From: Buchnera aphidicola
GTDB lineage: Bacteria; Pseudomonadota; Gammaproteobacteria; Enterobacterales; Enterobacteriaceae
NCBI RefSeq assembly: GCF_900128725.1
Contig: NZ_LT667500.1
Span: forward strand, 383,674 to 447,673
DNA: 64,000 nucleotides
Direction of reading: 5' to 3'
Part shown: piece by piece, positions 39,068 through 48,915 of the stretch
Numbering within the stretch: the stretch's first letter is position 1
Layout: each line of letters starts with the position of its first letter
Translations under genes and position numbers: made by a program
The notes under the pieces: model-generated
What the model was told of the DNA's origin: nothing
What the model saw: only the letters and a program-made list of their open reading frames with translations
Databases searched by the model: none

Positions 39068-40708
39068 TTATCTAGAGCGCCATGCCTTATAAATATTTAA
39101 TAAACCAAGTGTAGAAGAATCATATGATTCATGAGATATTTCTTTCTCAATATTTTTATATATTTTTTCCGCGAAGGATTTGCCCAATTCTACTCCCCAT
39201 TGATCAAAACTAAAAATATTAAGAATCACTCCTTGAGTAAATACTTTGTGCTCATATAAGGCTAGCAAGGACCCTAAAGAGTATGGGGTAATTTTTTTTA
39301 ACATAATAGAATTAGTGGGCTGATTACCTGAGCAAAGTTTATGCACGAGATTAGGATACTCAGTACGATAGTTTAAAAAACCTTTTTTCTCTGAAGCATA
39401 GTTACTTCCAAAAGCTAAAGAGCGCGTCTGAGCTAAAAAATTGGATAATAATTTTTCATGATGATTATTAACGGAGTTATGGCTAATCACTGGAATAATA
39501 AAATCACATGGAACTAAAAAAGTGCCCTGATGAAGTAATTGAAAAAACGAATGTTGACCATTTGTACCTGATTGCCCCCAAATAATCGGACTAGTCTTCC
39601 AACCAACCAGACATCCGTTTCGATCTACTGATTTTCCGTTCGACTCCATGACACTTTGTTGCAAATATTCGGGCAAAGCATGCATATATGCGTCATACGG
39701 AAAAATAGCTTCAGTTTCTGTATGAAAAAAATTAGTGTACCAAATGCTAACTAAAGCTAGAATAACGGGAATATTTTGGGATAATTTAGAATGTAAAAAA
39801 TGCTGATCCATGGCATGCGCGCCATTTAATAATAATTTAAAATTCTTAAAACCAATTGATAAAGCAATTGATAATCCTGAAGACGACCATAAAGAAAATC
39901 GACCTCCCACCCAATCCCAAAATTTAAAAATATTTTCATATTTAATACCAAACTTTACTGCTAAGTGCGCGTTGTCACATAAAGCAAAAAAATGATTTTC
40001 TAAATATTGTGGATTATTAGTTTTTAAAACACACCAATGTTTTAAATAATTAGCATTACTAAGGGTTTCATCGGTAGAAAACGATTTCGAGGCTATTAAA
40101 AAAATTGTCGTTTCTAAATTGATCTTTCGTAATACTTCTGTAACGTCAGTACCATCAATATTTGAGATATAATGAACGTTTAAATGGTTTTTATAAGCTC
40201 TTAAAGCTTCAGTGACCATATAAGGGCCAAGATAAGAGCCTCCAATTCCAACGTTAACAATATCTGAAATGCTTTTTCCTGTATATCCTTTCCACCGGCC
40301 CTGAATGACTAAATTAGAAAAAATTTTTATTTTTTCTAATTCTTTGTTAATTTCTGCCATGATGTTTATATGATTCACGGTAATACTTTTATCACTGGTA
40401 TTACGCAAAGCTGTATGCAGCACAGCTCGATTTTCTGTTGCATTAATTAATTTTCCTGCAAACATATCCTGTATTGCTTCTTCTAAAAAACACTCCCTTG
40501 CTAACTCCAATAACAATTGCAATGTTTGTTTAGTAATGCGATTCTTAGAAAAATCTACTATCATAAAATCCTGAAAAACAATCGAATTCTTCTTAAACCT
40601 ATACTTATCCATAAAAAATAAATCTTTTATATGAATTGCTTTAATATCTAAAAAGTGATTTCTTAACTGATTCCACGCATATGTTTGAGTAGGATTAATA
40701 TTTTTCAT
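39068..40708 (-). CDS. pgi: glucose-6-phosphate isomerase
   Basis: Second step of glycolysis; 546 residues from the ATG at 40708 (E. coli 549). Homology begins MKNINPTQT.AW; 24 further in-frame residues upstream are unmatched. Family signatures are complete: VNVGIGGSYLGPYMVTEAL, ASKSFSTDETL, the catalytic Glu in MESNGKSVDR, His in GTNGQHSFFQLLHQGT and Lys in FDQWGVELGK. Sole carbon-metabolism gene in this part of the window apart from rpe. Confidence 0.98.
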   Translation of the reverse strand: MKNINPTQTYAWNQLRNHFLDIKAIHIKDLFFMDKYRFKKNSIVFQDFMIVDFSKNRITKQTLQLLLELARECFLEEAIQDMFAGKLINATENRAVLHTALRNTSDKSITVNHINIMAEINKELEKIKIFSNLVIQGRWKGYTGKSISDIVNVGIGGSYLGPYMVTEALRAYKNHLNVHYISNIDGTDVTEVLRKINLETTIFLIASKSFSTDETLSNANYLKHWCVLKTNNPQYLENHFFALCDNAHLAVKFGIKYENIFKFWDWVGGRFSLWSSSGLSIALSIGFKNFKLLLNGAHAMDQHFLHSKLSQNIPVILALVSIWYTNFFHTETEAIFPYDAYMHALPEYLQQSVMESNGKSVDRNGCLVGWKTSPIIWGQSGTNGQHSFFQLLHQGTFLVPCDFIIPVISHNSVNNHHEKLLSNFLAQTRSLAFGSNYASEKKGFLNYRTEYPNLVHKLCSGNQPTNSIMLKKITPYSLGSLLALYEHKVFTQGVILNIFSFDQWGVELGKSFAEKIYKNIEKEISHESYDSSTLGLLNIYKAWRSR

Positions 40709-40863
40709 ATTATACCTCATTTGTTTTAAATAACTTTTCAAAATACTTAAACTTGATATATAATAAATAAGTGAATGCACGTGAATAATTTATATTTTAA
40801 TCTTCAAGATTAAATATGTAGTTAACAAAATCAACAACTATTGCAATTCCTATAAAGGAAAAC

Positions 40864-41412
40864 ATGCCAAAAAAAAAATATGAACATTTAATTTGGGTAG
40901 ATTTAGAAATGACAGGATTAAATCCGCGCGTTCATAAAATTCTAGAAATATCTACAATTATAACAGATAAATATTTAAAAATTCTAGATATAGGACCTAA
41001 TATAATAATTTTTCAAAAACAAAAAGAATTAAAAAAAATGAGTAGCTCTGTATTGGGTATACATACTAGAAGCAAATTAATTAACAATATTCAAAATAGT
41101 CACGACGACGAGGCAAGCGCAGAAAAAAAAACATTAGTATTCCTAAAAAAATGGATTCCTAAAAATTGTTCCCCAATGTGTGGCAACACAATATCTACAG
41201 ATCGAAATTTTTTAATCAAATATATGCCTAAATTAGAAAAATATTTTCATTATAGAAACATCGATGTTAGCTCGATTCATGAATTAGCAAAACGCTGGTT
41301 TAGTAATACTATGCAACATGTAAGAAAAAAAAAAGAACACCGCTCTCAACAAGATTTAATTGAATCAATCGAGGAACTAAAATTCTACAAAAAAACCATA
41401 TTTTCTTTGTAG
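40864..41412 (+). CDS. orn: oligoribonuclease
   Basis: DEDDh 3'-5' exonuclease finishing RNA decay by degrading di- to pentanucleotides; 182 residues (E. coli 181). WVDLEMTGLNP gives the first Asp and Glu; GNTISTDRNFLIKYMP holds the third Asp; the last His and Asp are in EHRSQQDLIES (HxxxxD spacing kept). AAGGAA precedes the ATG. Followed by tRNA-Gly on the same strand. Confidence 0.96.
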   Translation: MPKKKYEHLIWVDLEMTGLNPRVHKILEISTIITDKYLKILDIGPNIIIFQKQKELKKMSSSVLGIHTRSKLINNIQNSHDDEASAEKKTLVFLKKWIPKNCSPMCGNTISTDRNFLIKYMPKLEKYFHYRNIDVSSIHELAKRWFSNTMQHVRKKKEHRSQQDLIESIEELKFYKKTIFSL

Positions 41413-41521
41413 GAAGAATATATTAAAGATATTACTAAAATTATTGTAATATAGTTATTTTTTTTAAATAACTCTTGCAAAAAAAAAATAATCTTTATAT
41501 AATCAAGCATTATAATTTATT

Positions 41522-41594
41522 GCGGGAATAGCTCAGCTGGTAGAGCGCAACCTTGCCAAGGTTGAGGTCGCGAGTTCAAGCCTCGTTTCCCGCT
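41522..41594 (+). tRNA. tRNA-Gly (anticodon GCC)
   Basis: A 73-base cloverleaf: acceptor GCGGGAA/TTCCCGC with discriminator T, anticodon stem-loop CCTTGCCAAGG, T-arm GCGAGTTCAAGCCTCGT. It reads GGC and GGU. CCA is not encoded. In E. coli glycine tRNAs also lie downstream of orn (glyVXY); one copy remains here. Confidence 0.96.
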
Positions 41595-41770
41595 AAAAAT
41601 TATATACTTTTAAATAATTAAAAATAAAAAATTTATCATTATAAATTATTTGAAATTTTACATGTCATACTTATGAGGCATAAGATATAAAAATAATTTA
41701 TTAAAATTATTTAAAATCCGACTTTCTTCCTAAATATCCAATATTTCATTTTTTATAAAAAATTATTTTT

Positions 41771-41983
41771 TTATTCTATATTAGAAATATTAAAACGTTT
41801 CTGAAATCTTTGTATGCGGCCCTTTGTGTTCGTTGTTCTCTGTTTTCCTGTATAAAAAGGATGACATTGAGAACAACGATCAAGCAACATATCAGATTTT
41901 TTAGTAGAAAAAATTGAAATTTTATATCCACATGAACAAATTGCAAAAATTTTTTTATATTCTGGATGAATATTTTTTTTCAT
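41771..41983 (-). CDS. rpmE: 50S ribosomal protein L31 (zinc form)
   Basis: L31 bridges the subunits; 70 residues as in E. coli. It is the zinc-binding form, with ligands Cys16, Cys18, Cys37 and Cys40 ([19 protein letters not shown]). The C-terminus [10 protein letters not shown] matches. Stands alone on the minus strand between tRNA-Gly and hslV. Confidence 0.97.
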   Translation of the reverse strand: MKKNIHPEYKKIFAICSCGYKISIFSTKKSDMLLDRCSQCHPFYTGKQRTTNTKGRIQRFQKRFNISNIE

Positions 41984-42217
41984 AACATGCTCTCTAGGTA
42001 AAATACTATATAATAGATATATAAACGATATATATCAAAAATATAATGGCTCCTTAAAGAAATAAAAATATTAGTACGAGCCTTTAAATATATATAATAT
42101 ATGTAATATTTTTTAAAATCAATATTTAATTGTATAAAAATGTATATATCGAAAACTATTTTAAAAAATTAAAAAAAATTTATATATCAATAAACTAAAG
42201 AAGAGAAATACGGATTT

Positions 42218-42748
42218 ATGACAACCATACTAAGCGTGCGCGCGCACGGAAAAGTAGTAATCGGAGGAGATGGTCAGGTTACTTTCGGAAATACCGTTAT
42301 GAAAAGTAATGTAAAAAAAGTTAGATCAATTTACCATAACAAGGTTATTACTGGATTTGCAGGCGCCACTGCAGATGCCTTTACATTATTTGAGCTATTT
42401 GAAAAAAAACTAGAAAAATGCCAAGGACACCTACAACGAGCGGCTATTGAGTTAGCTAAAGATTGGAGAACAGATCGACTATTAAGAAAACTCGAGGCCT
42501 TGCTAGCGGTTGCTGACAAAAACAACTCTCTTATTATTTCAGGCAACGGAGATGTTATACAACCAGAACATGATATTATTGCTATTGGTTCAGGAGGTCC
42601 TTTTGCACAAGCAGCAGCTTATTCGTTAGTATATAATACTAATTTAAGTGCATTTGATATAGTAAAAAAATCACTAGAAATCGCCTCTAAAATATGCATA
42701 TATACAAACCAGTCATTTACTATTAAAGAAATATCCTCAGAAAAGTAA
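42218..42748 (+). CDS. hslV: ATP-dependent protease peptidase subunit HslV
   Basis: Proteasome-like threonine peptidase of the HslUV protease; 176 residues as in E. coli. After Met removal Thr1 of [10 protein letters not shown] is the nucleophile; [51 protein letters not shown] and AIGSGG are nearly invariant. A heat-shock operon with hslU in E. coli; I see no sigma-32-type promoter upstream. Confidence 0.98.
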   Translation: MTTILSVRAHGKVVIGGDGQVTFGNTVMKSNVKKVRSIYHNKVITGFAGATADAFTLFELFEKKLEKCQGHLQRAAIELAKDWRTDRLLRKLEALLAVADKNNSLIISGNGDVIQPEHDIIAIGSGGPFAQAAAYSLVYNTNLSAFDIVKKSLEIASKICIYTNQSFTIKEISSEK

Positions 42749-42761
42749 TAAGGAACAATCA

Positions 42762-44099
42762 ATGTCAGCAATGACTCCTCAAAAAATTGTACAGGAATTA
42801 GATAAATATATTATTGGCCAAGAAAATGCAAAACGAGCTGTGGCTATTGCTTTAAGAAATCGTTGGAGAAGACGGCAATTGAGTAACGATCTGCGCTACG
42901 AAGTAACTCCAAAAAATATTTTAATGATTGGACCTACTGGAGTAGGAAAAACAGAAATTGCTCGCAGGCTAGCTAAACTAGCGAACGCTCCGTTTATTAA
43001 GGTAGAAGCAACTAAATTTACTGAAGTTGGATATGTGGGAAAAGAAGTTGATTCTATCATCCGGGACTTAATGGATTTAGCGATAAAAATGATGCGCCTA
43101 AAGAGCATTCAAAGTAATAAAAAACAAGCAAAAAAAAAAGCAGAAGAAAAAATTTTAAAAATTTTAATACCTACACCAGACAAAACACAAACGCCTGAAC
43201 AGAACATAAAAAAACCTGAAACTACTATTCAAATTTTCCGACAACAATTACGTGAAGGAAAATTAGATAACAAAAAAATTGAAATACAGCTAAACTCTTC
43301 TCTAACAGGCGTGGAAATGATGTCCTCCTCCGGTATGGAAGAATTAACAAATCAACTACAATCCTTATTTCAAAGTTTTAGTGAAAAGAAAAAAAAATCT
43401 CGTAGATTAAAAATAAAAGATGCAATGAAATTCATCATTGAAGAAGAAGCTGTTAAATTAATTAATTTAGAAACACTCAAGAAAAATGCTATACATTCAG
43501 TAGAACAAAATAGCATTGTATTTATTGATGAAATTGATAAAATTTGTAGAACTGATTCCTCAATACCAAACAATACTGAAGTGTCAAGAGAAGGAGTTCA
43601 AAGAGATTTATTACCGTTAATTGAAGGATGCACTGTATTTACAAAATTTGGATCCGTAAAAACTGATCATATTTTATTTATAGCTTCGGGCGCATTTCAA
43701 ACATCTACTCCTTCAGATTTAATTCCGGAATTACAAGGAAGGTTACCTATACGTGTCGAGTTAAATGCATTAAAAATAGATGATTTCGAACGAATTTTAA
43801 CAGAACCCAACGCATCTATTGTTACACAATATACTTCTTTAATAAAAACTGAAGGAGTAGATGTTTTTTTTACAAAAAAAGGAATTCGTAAAATAGCAGA
43901 AGTTGCATGGAAAATTAATGAAACTATAGAAAATATTGGTGCACGCAGATTATATACCGTATTAGAAAAATTGATGGAAGATATTTCATTTCACGCAAAT
44001 GAACAATATGGACAAAGAATTTATATTGATGAAAAATATGTAACCTTACATTTAGACAAACTGATAGAAAATAAAGACTTAAGTCGATTTATTTTATAA
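42762..44099 (+). CDS. hslU: ATP-dependent protease ATPase subunit HslU
   Basis: AAA+ unfoldase that feeds substrates to HslV; 445 residues (E. coli 443). Walker A GPTGVGKT (57-64), substrate pore loop GYVG, a Lys-rich intermediate domain about 110-235, Walker [11 protein letters not shown] and sensor 2 GARRLYT. The C-terminal DLSRFIL, which inserts into HslV, is kept, so the pair should work. 13 bases after hslV. Confidence 0.98.
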   Translation: MSAMTPQKIVQELDKYIIGQENAKRAVAIALRNRWRRRQLSNDLRYEVTPKNILMIGPTGVGKTEIARRLAKLANAPFIKVEATKFTEVGYVGKEVDSIIRDLMDLAIKMMRLKSIQSNKKQAKKKAEEKILKILIPTPDKTQTPEQNIKKPETTIQIFRQQLREGKLDNKKIEIQLNSSLTGVEMMSSSGMEELTNQLQSLFQSFSEKKKKSRRLKIKDAMKFIIEEEAVKLINLETLKKNAIHSVEQNSIVFIDEIDKICRTDSSIPNNTEVSREGVQRDLLPLIEGCTVFTKFGSVKTDHILFIASGAFQTSTPSDLIPELQGRLPIRVELNALKIDDFERILTEPNASIVTQYTSLIKTEGVDVFFTKKGIRKIAEVAWKINETIENIGARRLYTVLEKLMEDISFHANEQYGQRIYIDEKYVTLHLDKLIENKDLSRFIL

Positions 44100-44151
44100 A
44101 CTATCTTTATATAAAATTTTTTTTATTTGATAATAAAAATAGTATTTAATA

Positions 44152-44197
44152 AAATTATTGCCCATAGTAGACAAAAGTCTAAAATAGGCAATAATTT
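44152..44197. terminator. convergent terminator between hslU and zapB
   Basis: AAATTATTGCC at 44152-44162 pairs perfectly over 11 bp with GGCAATAATTT at 44187-44197, enclosing a second small hairpin (AGAC-aaaa-GTCT). A/T-rich flanks give a T-run on either strand. It lies between convergent hslU and zapB and fits a bidirectional terminator. Confidence 0.7.
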
Positions 44198-44281
44198 ACT
44201 TTATTCTTGTACTCAAGTATTTCAATTTCTATTCCTTTTTTTTTTAAAAAACATTTATCATAAAAATTAAAAATATAAAAA

Positions 44282-44524
44282 TTATTCTAGACTATTAACC
44301 TTTTCTAGCAACATCTTTAGTTTCTTCTTCCATTGAATACGCTCTTCTTGAATTAAAAGATTTTTATTTTCTATACTTTTTTGTATAGAATAAATATTAT
44401 TTAATTTTTCCTGTAAGCTTTTGTTTTTTAATTGTAAATTATGTATTTGTGTTTTCAATAATTCAATATAATCTACTGATTGTTTAACTTTAATTTCTAG
44501 ATTCGAGAATACGTCTAAAACCAT
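44282..44524 (-). CDS. zapB: cell division protein ZapB
   Basis: Coiled-coil protein that links ZapA and the Z-ring to the chromosome terminus; 80 residues (E. coli 81). The match to E. coli runs from LDVFSNLEIKVKQSVDYIELL to KKLKMLLEKV. Nearly the whole protein is heptad-repeat coiled coil rich in Lys, Gln and Leu. In E. coli it lies downstream of hslVU, menA and rraA, which supports the call; menA and rraA are absent. Confidence 0.85.
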   Translation of the reverse strand: MVLDVFSNLEIKVKQSVDYIELLKTQIHNLQLKNKSLQEKLNNIYSIQKSIENKNLLIQEERIQWKKKLKMLLEKVNSLE

Positions 44525-44905
44525 AGTAATACCATTAAAATATTAAAGATGCGGTTAAAGTATTAAAATACTAAAATATTATATTATATTTTAAATTATA
44601 ATTATATCTCAATATTTTTGATTAAAAATAATGTGCTGAAACTAAGGTAAAAATTCGATCAAAAAAATACTTTTATATATATGTTAAATAAAAAGGTAAA
44701 GATAACTGTTTTAATTATATAAAGAATATTAATAAAGTAAATTAACAATTTTTTAATCAAATCAATTGATAGAAAAAAATATTTCTTTAAAAACTAAAAC
44801 TAGTATAAAAAATCCTAAAAATAAGAAACAAATTAACTCTAAAACAGACTGTGTACAAAATATCTGCTCATGATAGAAACAAATAATATACTGGAACCCT
44901 AATAT
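44525..44905. other. divergent intergenic region
   Basis: 381 bases between divergent zapB and fpr, AT-rich, no gene seen. It should carry both promoters. The best candidate for fpr is a weak TTAACT, 17-base spacer, CAAAAT pair around 44836-44864, four of six matches at each element, so it is only suggestive. Confidence 0.35.
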
Positions 44906-45652
44906 ATGAGTTATTGGTTAAATACAAAAATCATAAGTCTTAACAAGTGGAAAAACGGTTTATTTACATTAAAAATACAGGCTCCAATTAATTCTTTTGT
45001 TGCCGGACAATTTACTAAATTATCGTATATTAATAATCAGAAAAAAAGAATACAAAGAGCATATTCCTTTGTTAATACGCCGCAAGAACAAATTCTAGAA
45101 TTTTATATTCTATTAATTAAAGAAGGAAAACTCACCCCAAAATTATATGATATTTATAATCATAAAATTTTCATTTCTAAAAATGCATTTGGTTTTTTTA
45201 CTCTATCTGAACTACCGCCAAAAAAAAATCTTTGGATGATTGCTACAGGAACCGCTATTGGGCCTTATTTTTCTATCTTAAGGCACGAAGATATTTTAAA
45301 AAAATTTAAAAAAATAATTTTAATATATGCAGTAAAATATAGCGAAAATCTTAATTATTTAAACGTGTTTAACCAATTAAAACAAAAATATAAAAGCGCA
45401 ATCACTATTAAGATTATATTAAGCCAAGAAAAAAATAAAAAATATTTATACGGGCGCATTCCTCACTTAATTTATTCAGGACAGTTAGAAGAACGCGTTC
45501 AAGAGCCTCTTAGCGCCGAAAAATCGCATGTTATGCTTTGCGGAAATCCTAATATGATTCAAGATACACGAAAAGTATTATTTACGCTAAAAAATATGAC
45601 TAAACATTTCCGAAGAAATCCAGGACATATTACTAGCGAAAATTACTGGTAA
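44906..45652 (+). CDS. fpr: ferredoxin/flavodoxin-NADP reductase
   Basis: FAD enzyme moving electrons between NADPH and ferredoxin or flavodoxin; 248 residues as in E. coli. The FAD domain has GQFTKL and RAYSFVN; the NADP domain has MIATGTAIGPYFSIL, VMLCGNP.M..DT and the family's final aromatic residues NYW. A likely partner is the Fdx encoded at the other end of the window. GGAA precedes the ATG. Confidence 0.96.
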   Translation: MSYWLNTKIISLNKWKNGLFTLKIQAPINSFVAGQFTKLSYINNQKKRIQRAYSFVNTPQEQILEFYILLIKEGKLTPKLYDIYNHKIFISKNAFGFFTLSELPPKKNLWMIATGTAIGPYFSILRHEDILKKFKKIILIYAVKYSENLNYLNVFNQLKQKYKSAITIKIILSQEKNKKYLYGRIPHLIYSGQLEERVQEPLSAEKSHVMLCGNPNMIQDTRKVLFTLKNMTKHFRRNPGHITSENYW

Positions 45653-45676
45653 TATTCAATGATCTGTTGTTTTTCG

Positions 45677-45709
45677 GAATTGATTCCCGTAAATTACAGG
45701 AATCAATTC
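45677..45709. terminator. perfect hairpin after fpr
   Basis: GAATTGATTCC at 45677-45687 pairs exactly over 11 bp with GGAATCAATTC at 45699-45709, 11-base loop. It lies between convergent fpr and the orphan gene. A T-rich stretch lies on the upstream side (relevant to neither 3' end), so termination by itself is plausible but not certain. Confidence 0.6.
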
Positions 45710-45777
45710 TAAATACATGTAATAAATTAACTAAACTTTACACCAAAACGAAAATTAAAAATACTAAAAAATCATGC

Positions 45778-46692
45778 CTAACTTACAAAAAAAGCATATC
45801 TTACTTCTGGATTAACGTTTTTATTAATAATCATCGTCGATCGAATGCCATATTGATTAATTTCGCTCATGTCATCGCTAAAATTAGAAGGCTTCAAGTC
45901 TGCAAATTTAGTAACAGCTACTTTATATGTATCAGAATTTATTTTATCAATCTCGTATACAATGCGCTCATTATGAGATTCTCTATATTCCACTTCTGGA
46001 AAACGTGTTGATAAATTTTCTAGGGCTATATCTAACATTTTCGGATGCGTATAAGTAGAAATTAATTGTTGAGCTTCCAGGTCCTTGACAGACTTATGAA
46101 GCGCATGTACTATATCCTCGAATTGATTAGATGAAATTTTTCTTCTATTTAAATAAATAGTCTTACCTAGCAAGTTATTTAGGAATATTTGATTTAATAC
46201 ACTGGTTTGAATTAATTTTTTAAAAGATTTTTGTAATTTTTTTAAATTTGAAACCGTTGTACTTGAAAAATAAGCAGATTTTAATACACGCCATCTTATA
46301 TCAGAATTATTTAAACATTTATTATATAAATTATTAATTGAATTATCAGAATTGTAGTATTCGGGCGCGGAAACAAAAGAAGATGCATCAATTGGCTTCT
46401 CAGAACGTAATGTTAAATATATAGGGTTCAAAACTTCATCTGAGTTATTATCGTTTTCTTTCAAACTATCATCTGAAAAATCAGATTGAGCTGCGTTAAC
46501 GTTGGTAACGCTGTTTTTGTTAAGCTGACTCTTAGATCGAATATGCGCTATATACTCTTTATTTTCGTTATTAATAATTGCAACATCAGAATCATTTAAA
46601 TTTTTATTATCTGGTGCGCTGATATTGTCAACATTTTTTACCATTTTTGAATAAATATTTAAGCGAGGTCTTATTGAAGAAACTGATGACAT
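45778..46692 (-). CDS. unrecognised 304-residue protein, lineage-restricted
   Basis: I do not recognise this protein. Residues about 1-125 are hydrophilic, rich in Asn, Ser and Asp and probably disordered; about 125-304 look like a folded, largely helical domain with KLQKSFKKLIQTSVLNQIFLNN-type amphipathic stretches and a more beta-like end (YEIDKINSDTYKVAVTKF). There is no signal peptide, membrane helix or cysteine motif, apart from one Cys near 130. AGGA lies 12 bases before the ATG. The reading frame is intact despite the genome's decay, implying selection. Its position between fpr and dapF corresponds, from memory, to the Buchnera-only genes yba3 and yba4; that is an inference from gene order only. 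Confidence 0.8.
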   Translation of the reverse strand: MSSVSSIRPRLNIYSKMVKNVDNISAPDNKNLNDSDVAIINNENKEYIAHIRSKSQLNKNSVTNVNAAQSDFSDDSLKENDNNSDEVLNPIYLTLRSEKPIDASSFVSAPEYYNSDNSINNLYNKCLNNSDIRWRVLKSAYFSSTTVSNLKKLQKSFKKLIQTSVLNQIFLNNLLGKTIYLNRRKISSNQFEDIVHALHKSVKDLEAQQLISTYTHPKMLDIALENLSTRFPEVEYRESHNERIVYEIDKINSDTYKVAVTKFADLKPSNFSDDMSEINQYGIRSTMIINKNVNPEVRYAFFVS

Positions 46693-47409
46693 AATATTTT
46701 CTGTCCTTTATATTTATAAAAGATAACATATCAATAAAATTATTATATATAAATGTTTTTAAAGCAAAAAAGGCTAAAAAAATAAAGTAAAAAAAATAAT
46801 AAATTTTTTAAATAAACAATGGTATAAAAAATAAAAAAATTTGCTTTTAAAAATTCACATCCAGAGATATATGAAAAATAAAATTTAATTTTTAAACTTA
46901 TATTTAAAGACACGATATACCATAAAAATTACCTTATAAAAACAATTCACATAACTATTCAACTAAGAAAAAAATTTTTATTGCTTCTAACATTATTTAC
47001 TTCTTAGTAATTTTATATTTCTTGTATACTTTACTATATAAAAAAAGTCAAACAATAAATTAGCTTTTAAAAAAAATTAAACTAATCGTCTATTATTATC
47101 AATGTTTACACAATAAATATTATAAAGCGCTCTTATTCTTAAGAACAATATTGCTTAACTTTTCAAAACAGTAACACGTATATATAAAATATATCTTATT
47201 ATAAATATAAGCTATTTAATATTTAAAACCTCAGATTCAAACTACTCAAAAAAAATAAAAAGATTTTTATTTAAAAAGCAATATCAGCATATTTAATCAC
47301 AATTAAATAATTTTAAATTATCTTTTTTTTAAATTAAATACTATATTATTTTAATATGCTACTAATAGCAATAATAACTAAAGGTCTAAAAGAACGACTT
47401 GTTTGCGTT
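46693..47409. other. 717-base spacer upstream of the orphan gene
   Basis: The longest gap in the window. No conserved frame is seen. It contains a near-consensus promoter reading toward the orphan gene (47023-47051) and, about 100 bases inside the predicted transcript, a 12-codon frame on the minus strand (MVYRVFKYKFKN) with an AAGG 8 bases upstream. This may be a leader peptide or the stump of a lost gene. The rest is featureless AT-rich sequence. Confidence 0.5.
47023..47051 (-). promoter_or_regulatory. near-consensus sigma-70 promoter facing the orphan gene
   Basis: On the minus strand TTGACT (47051-47046) is followed after exactly 17 bases by TATACA (47028-47023). Five of six -35 bases and five of six -10 bases match consensus. 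Transcription would start near 47015, leaving a leader of about 320 bases before the orphan ATG at 46692. It is the best-looking promoter I found in the window. Confidence 0.55.
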
Positions 47410-48257
47410 CTAGTACTTAATATAGCCGTCGTATACATGTGAAGCAGGCCCGGACATATATAATGAAGAATCGGACATTCCGTTCCAAAAAATTTTTAGT
47501 TGACCCTGAAAAAGCTGAACACAAACGTCGTTAGACAATATTTGATTACGTATGCCAATAGCAACAGCTGCGCAAGCACCACTCCCGCAGGCCTGGGTTT
47601 CACCTACATGCCTCTCGTATACACGTAATAAAATTTTTTCTTTTGAAACTACTTGCATAAAGCCCACATTTACACCTTGAGGGAATAAAAAATGCTTTGA
47701 CAATTTAGAGCCCACCTCATCAACTGGATAATCATAAATATCACTTACTTGCAATACACAATGAGGATTACCTAAAGAAACTACACTGCAACGAAGTTTT
47801 TGTTCATCCAAGAAAATTGGGTAATATTTTTTAATCTCTGTATCTAAGAATGGAATTGAAGAAGGATGGAAAATTGGTTCACCCATATCTATTTTAAAAA
47901 AATTATCTTTAATATGTTCTAAAAACAAATATCTCTTCTTTGTACTTACGCAAATCTGCTTATGATGAATTTTTTTTTTTAAAAATAAATAATACGCAAT
48001 ACATCGAGCCCCGTTTCCGCACTGCTCTACCTCTATTCCGTTGGAATTAAAAATCCTATAATGAAATTGAGCCTTTAAACATTTCGTTGGTTGAATTACT
48101 AAAAGCTGATCAAATCCAATGCCGGAGGATCGATTAGACCATTGTTTTATTAATTCAGGATAAAAAAAAAATTATATTTTGTCGCATCCACAACAACAAA
48201 ATCATTTCCTAAACCATGCATTTTAGAAAAAAAAACGACCTTATTTTTTTTTAACAC
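47410..48257 (-). CDS. dapF: diaminopimelate epimerase, frameshifted at a run of ten T
   Basis: DapF converts LL- to meso-diaminopimelate, needed for peptidoglycan and lysine. The downstream frame covers most of the protein, including CGSGACAAVA with the second active Cys. The upstream part is read in another frame: FSKMHGLGNDFVVVDATKYNFF. Joining them needs one more base in the ten-base run at 48162-48171; then PELIKQW, GIGFDQLL and CGNGARC (first active Cys) follow without a break, matching E. coli spacing. The best start is a GTG at 48257, with AGGA upstream; about 282 residues (E. coli 274). Everything except the single indel is intact, so recent mutation or slippage rescue are both possible. 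Confidence 0.85.
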
Positions 48258-48651
48258 CTCGCTATTTCCTTATATAACACACTAAATAGTAAGATAAAAA
48301 TTTTTATAAAATATCATACACAAAAAACTATAAATTAAATTAATTGAAGTTAAAAACTTAAACATAAACCATATAAAAAAAATAAGGTTAAAAATATAAA
48401 GTAATTTGTTTTTTTATTACAAGCTCTTAATTTTTTATACCTTAAAGTAAAAACTATTTTTCAGCTCTATAGAGTATCAATGATTCATTGAGGATTATGT
48501 AAAATTGCATTATCTACAGTTATCTTTAATTATTGCAAAAAGTAAAAATTTTTAATAATATTATTCTTTATAAAAATAAAAAATAATGCTCGTAATAAAC
48601 TGAGTTTAGTGAAATTGAAACACATGAGTCAGAAATGGAATTTATATTTTA
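48258..48651. other. intergenic, no gene seen
   Basis: 394 bases between tRNA-Pro and dapF, AT-rich and without a gene. A small hairpin TCAATG-att-CATTGA lies at 48477-48491. It should contain the end of the tRNA transcript and the dapF promoter, neither of which I can pinpoint. Confidence 0.4.
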
Positions 48652-48725
48652 TCGGCGAAAGAGGATTTGAACCTCTGACCCACTGGTCCCAAACCAGTTG
48701 CGCTACCAAACTGCGCTATTCGCCG
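48652..48725 (-). tRNA. tRNA-Pro (anticodon TGG)
   Basis: A 74-base cloverleaf: acceptor CGGCGAA/TTCGCCG with discriminator A, anticodon stem-loop CTGGTTTGGGACCAG, T-arm AGAGGTTCAAATCCTCT. With a modified U34 it can read all proline codons. It is the last of three tRNAs in the order Arg-His-Pro, matching E. coli argX-hisR-leuT-proM without leuT. Confidence 0.96.
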
Positions 48726-48812
48726 ATGAAATTAAAAAAAATATACATAAGATTAATAATTACAATCTTTCTTTAAAAAATTTTAATTATTTATTATATA
48801 GAATTTTATGTG

Positions 48813-48886
48813 GGTGGTCAATGGGATTTGAACCCATGACCGCTGGAATCACAATCCAGAGCTCTACCTGCTAAGCTATGACCACC
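48813..48886 (-). tRNA. tRNA-His (anticodon GTG)
   Basis: A 74-base tRNA with the extra 5' G (G-1) opposite C73 that marks tRNA-His; acceptor GTGGTCA/TGACCAC, anticodon stem-loop CTGGATTGTGATTCCAG, T-arm ATGGGTTCAAATCCCAT. Middle member of the Arg-His-Pro cluster. Confidence 0.96.
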
Positions 48887-48915
48887 AACTATAATATGCG
48901 AAAATAAAAACTAAT

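Noticed and set aside
42100-42217. Heat-shock (sigma-32) promoter before hslV
   Set aside because: No CTTGAA/CCCCAT-type elements found; only AT-rich sequence.
44525-44905. CRISPR array, insertion sequence or prophage remnant anywhere in the window, including the larger spacers
   Set aside because: No direct repeats with spacers, no transposase or phage-like frame; the only tandem array is the short 9-bp one at 50971.
45667-46011. Plus-strand open frame overlapping the 3' end of the orphan gene
   Set aside because: It lies antisense to the orphan gene and over the fpr hairpin; composition is not coding-like and the orphan frame is the longer one.
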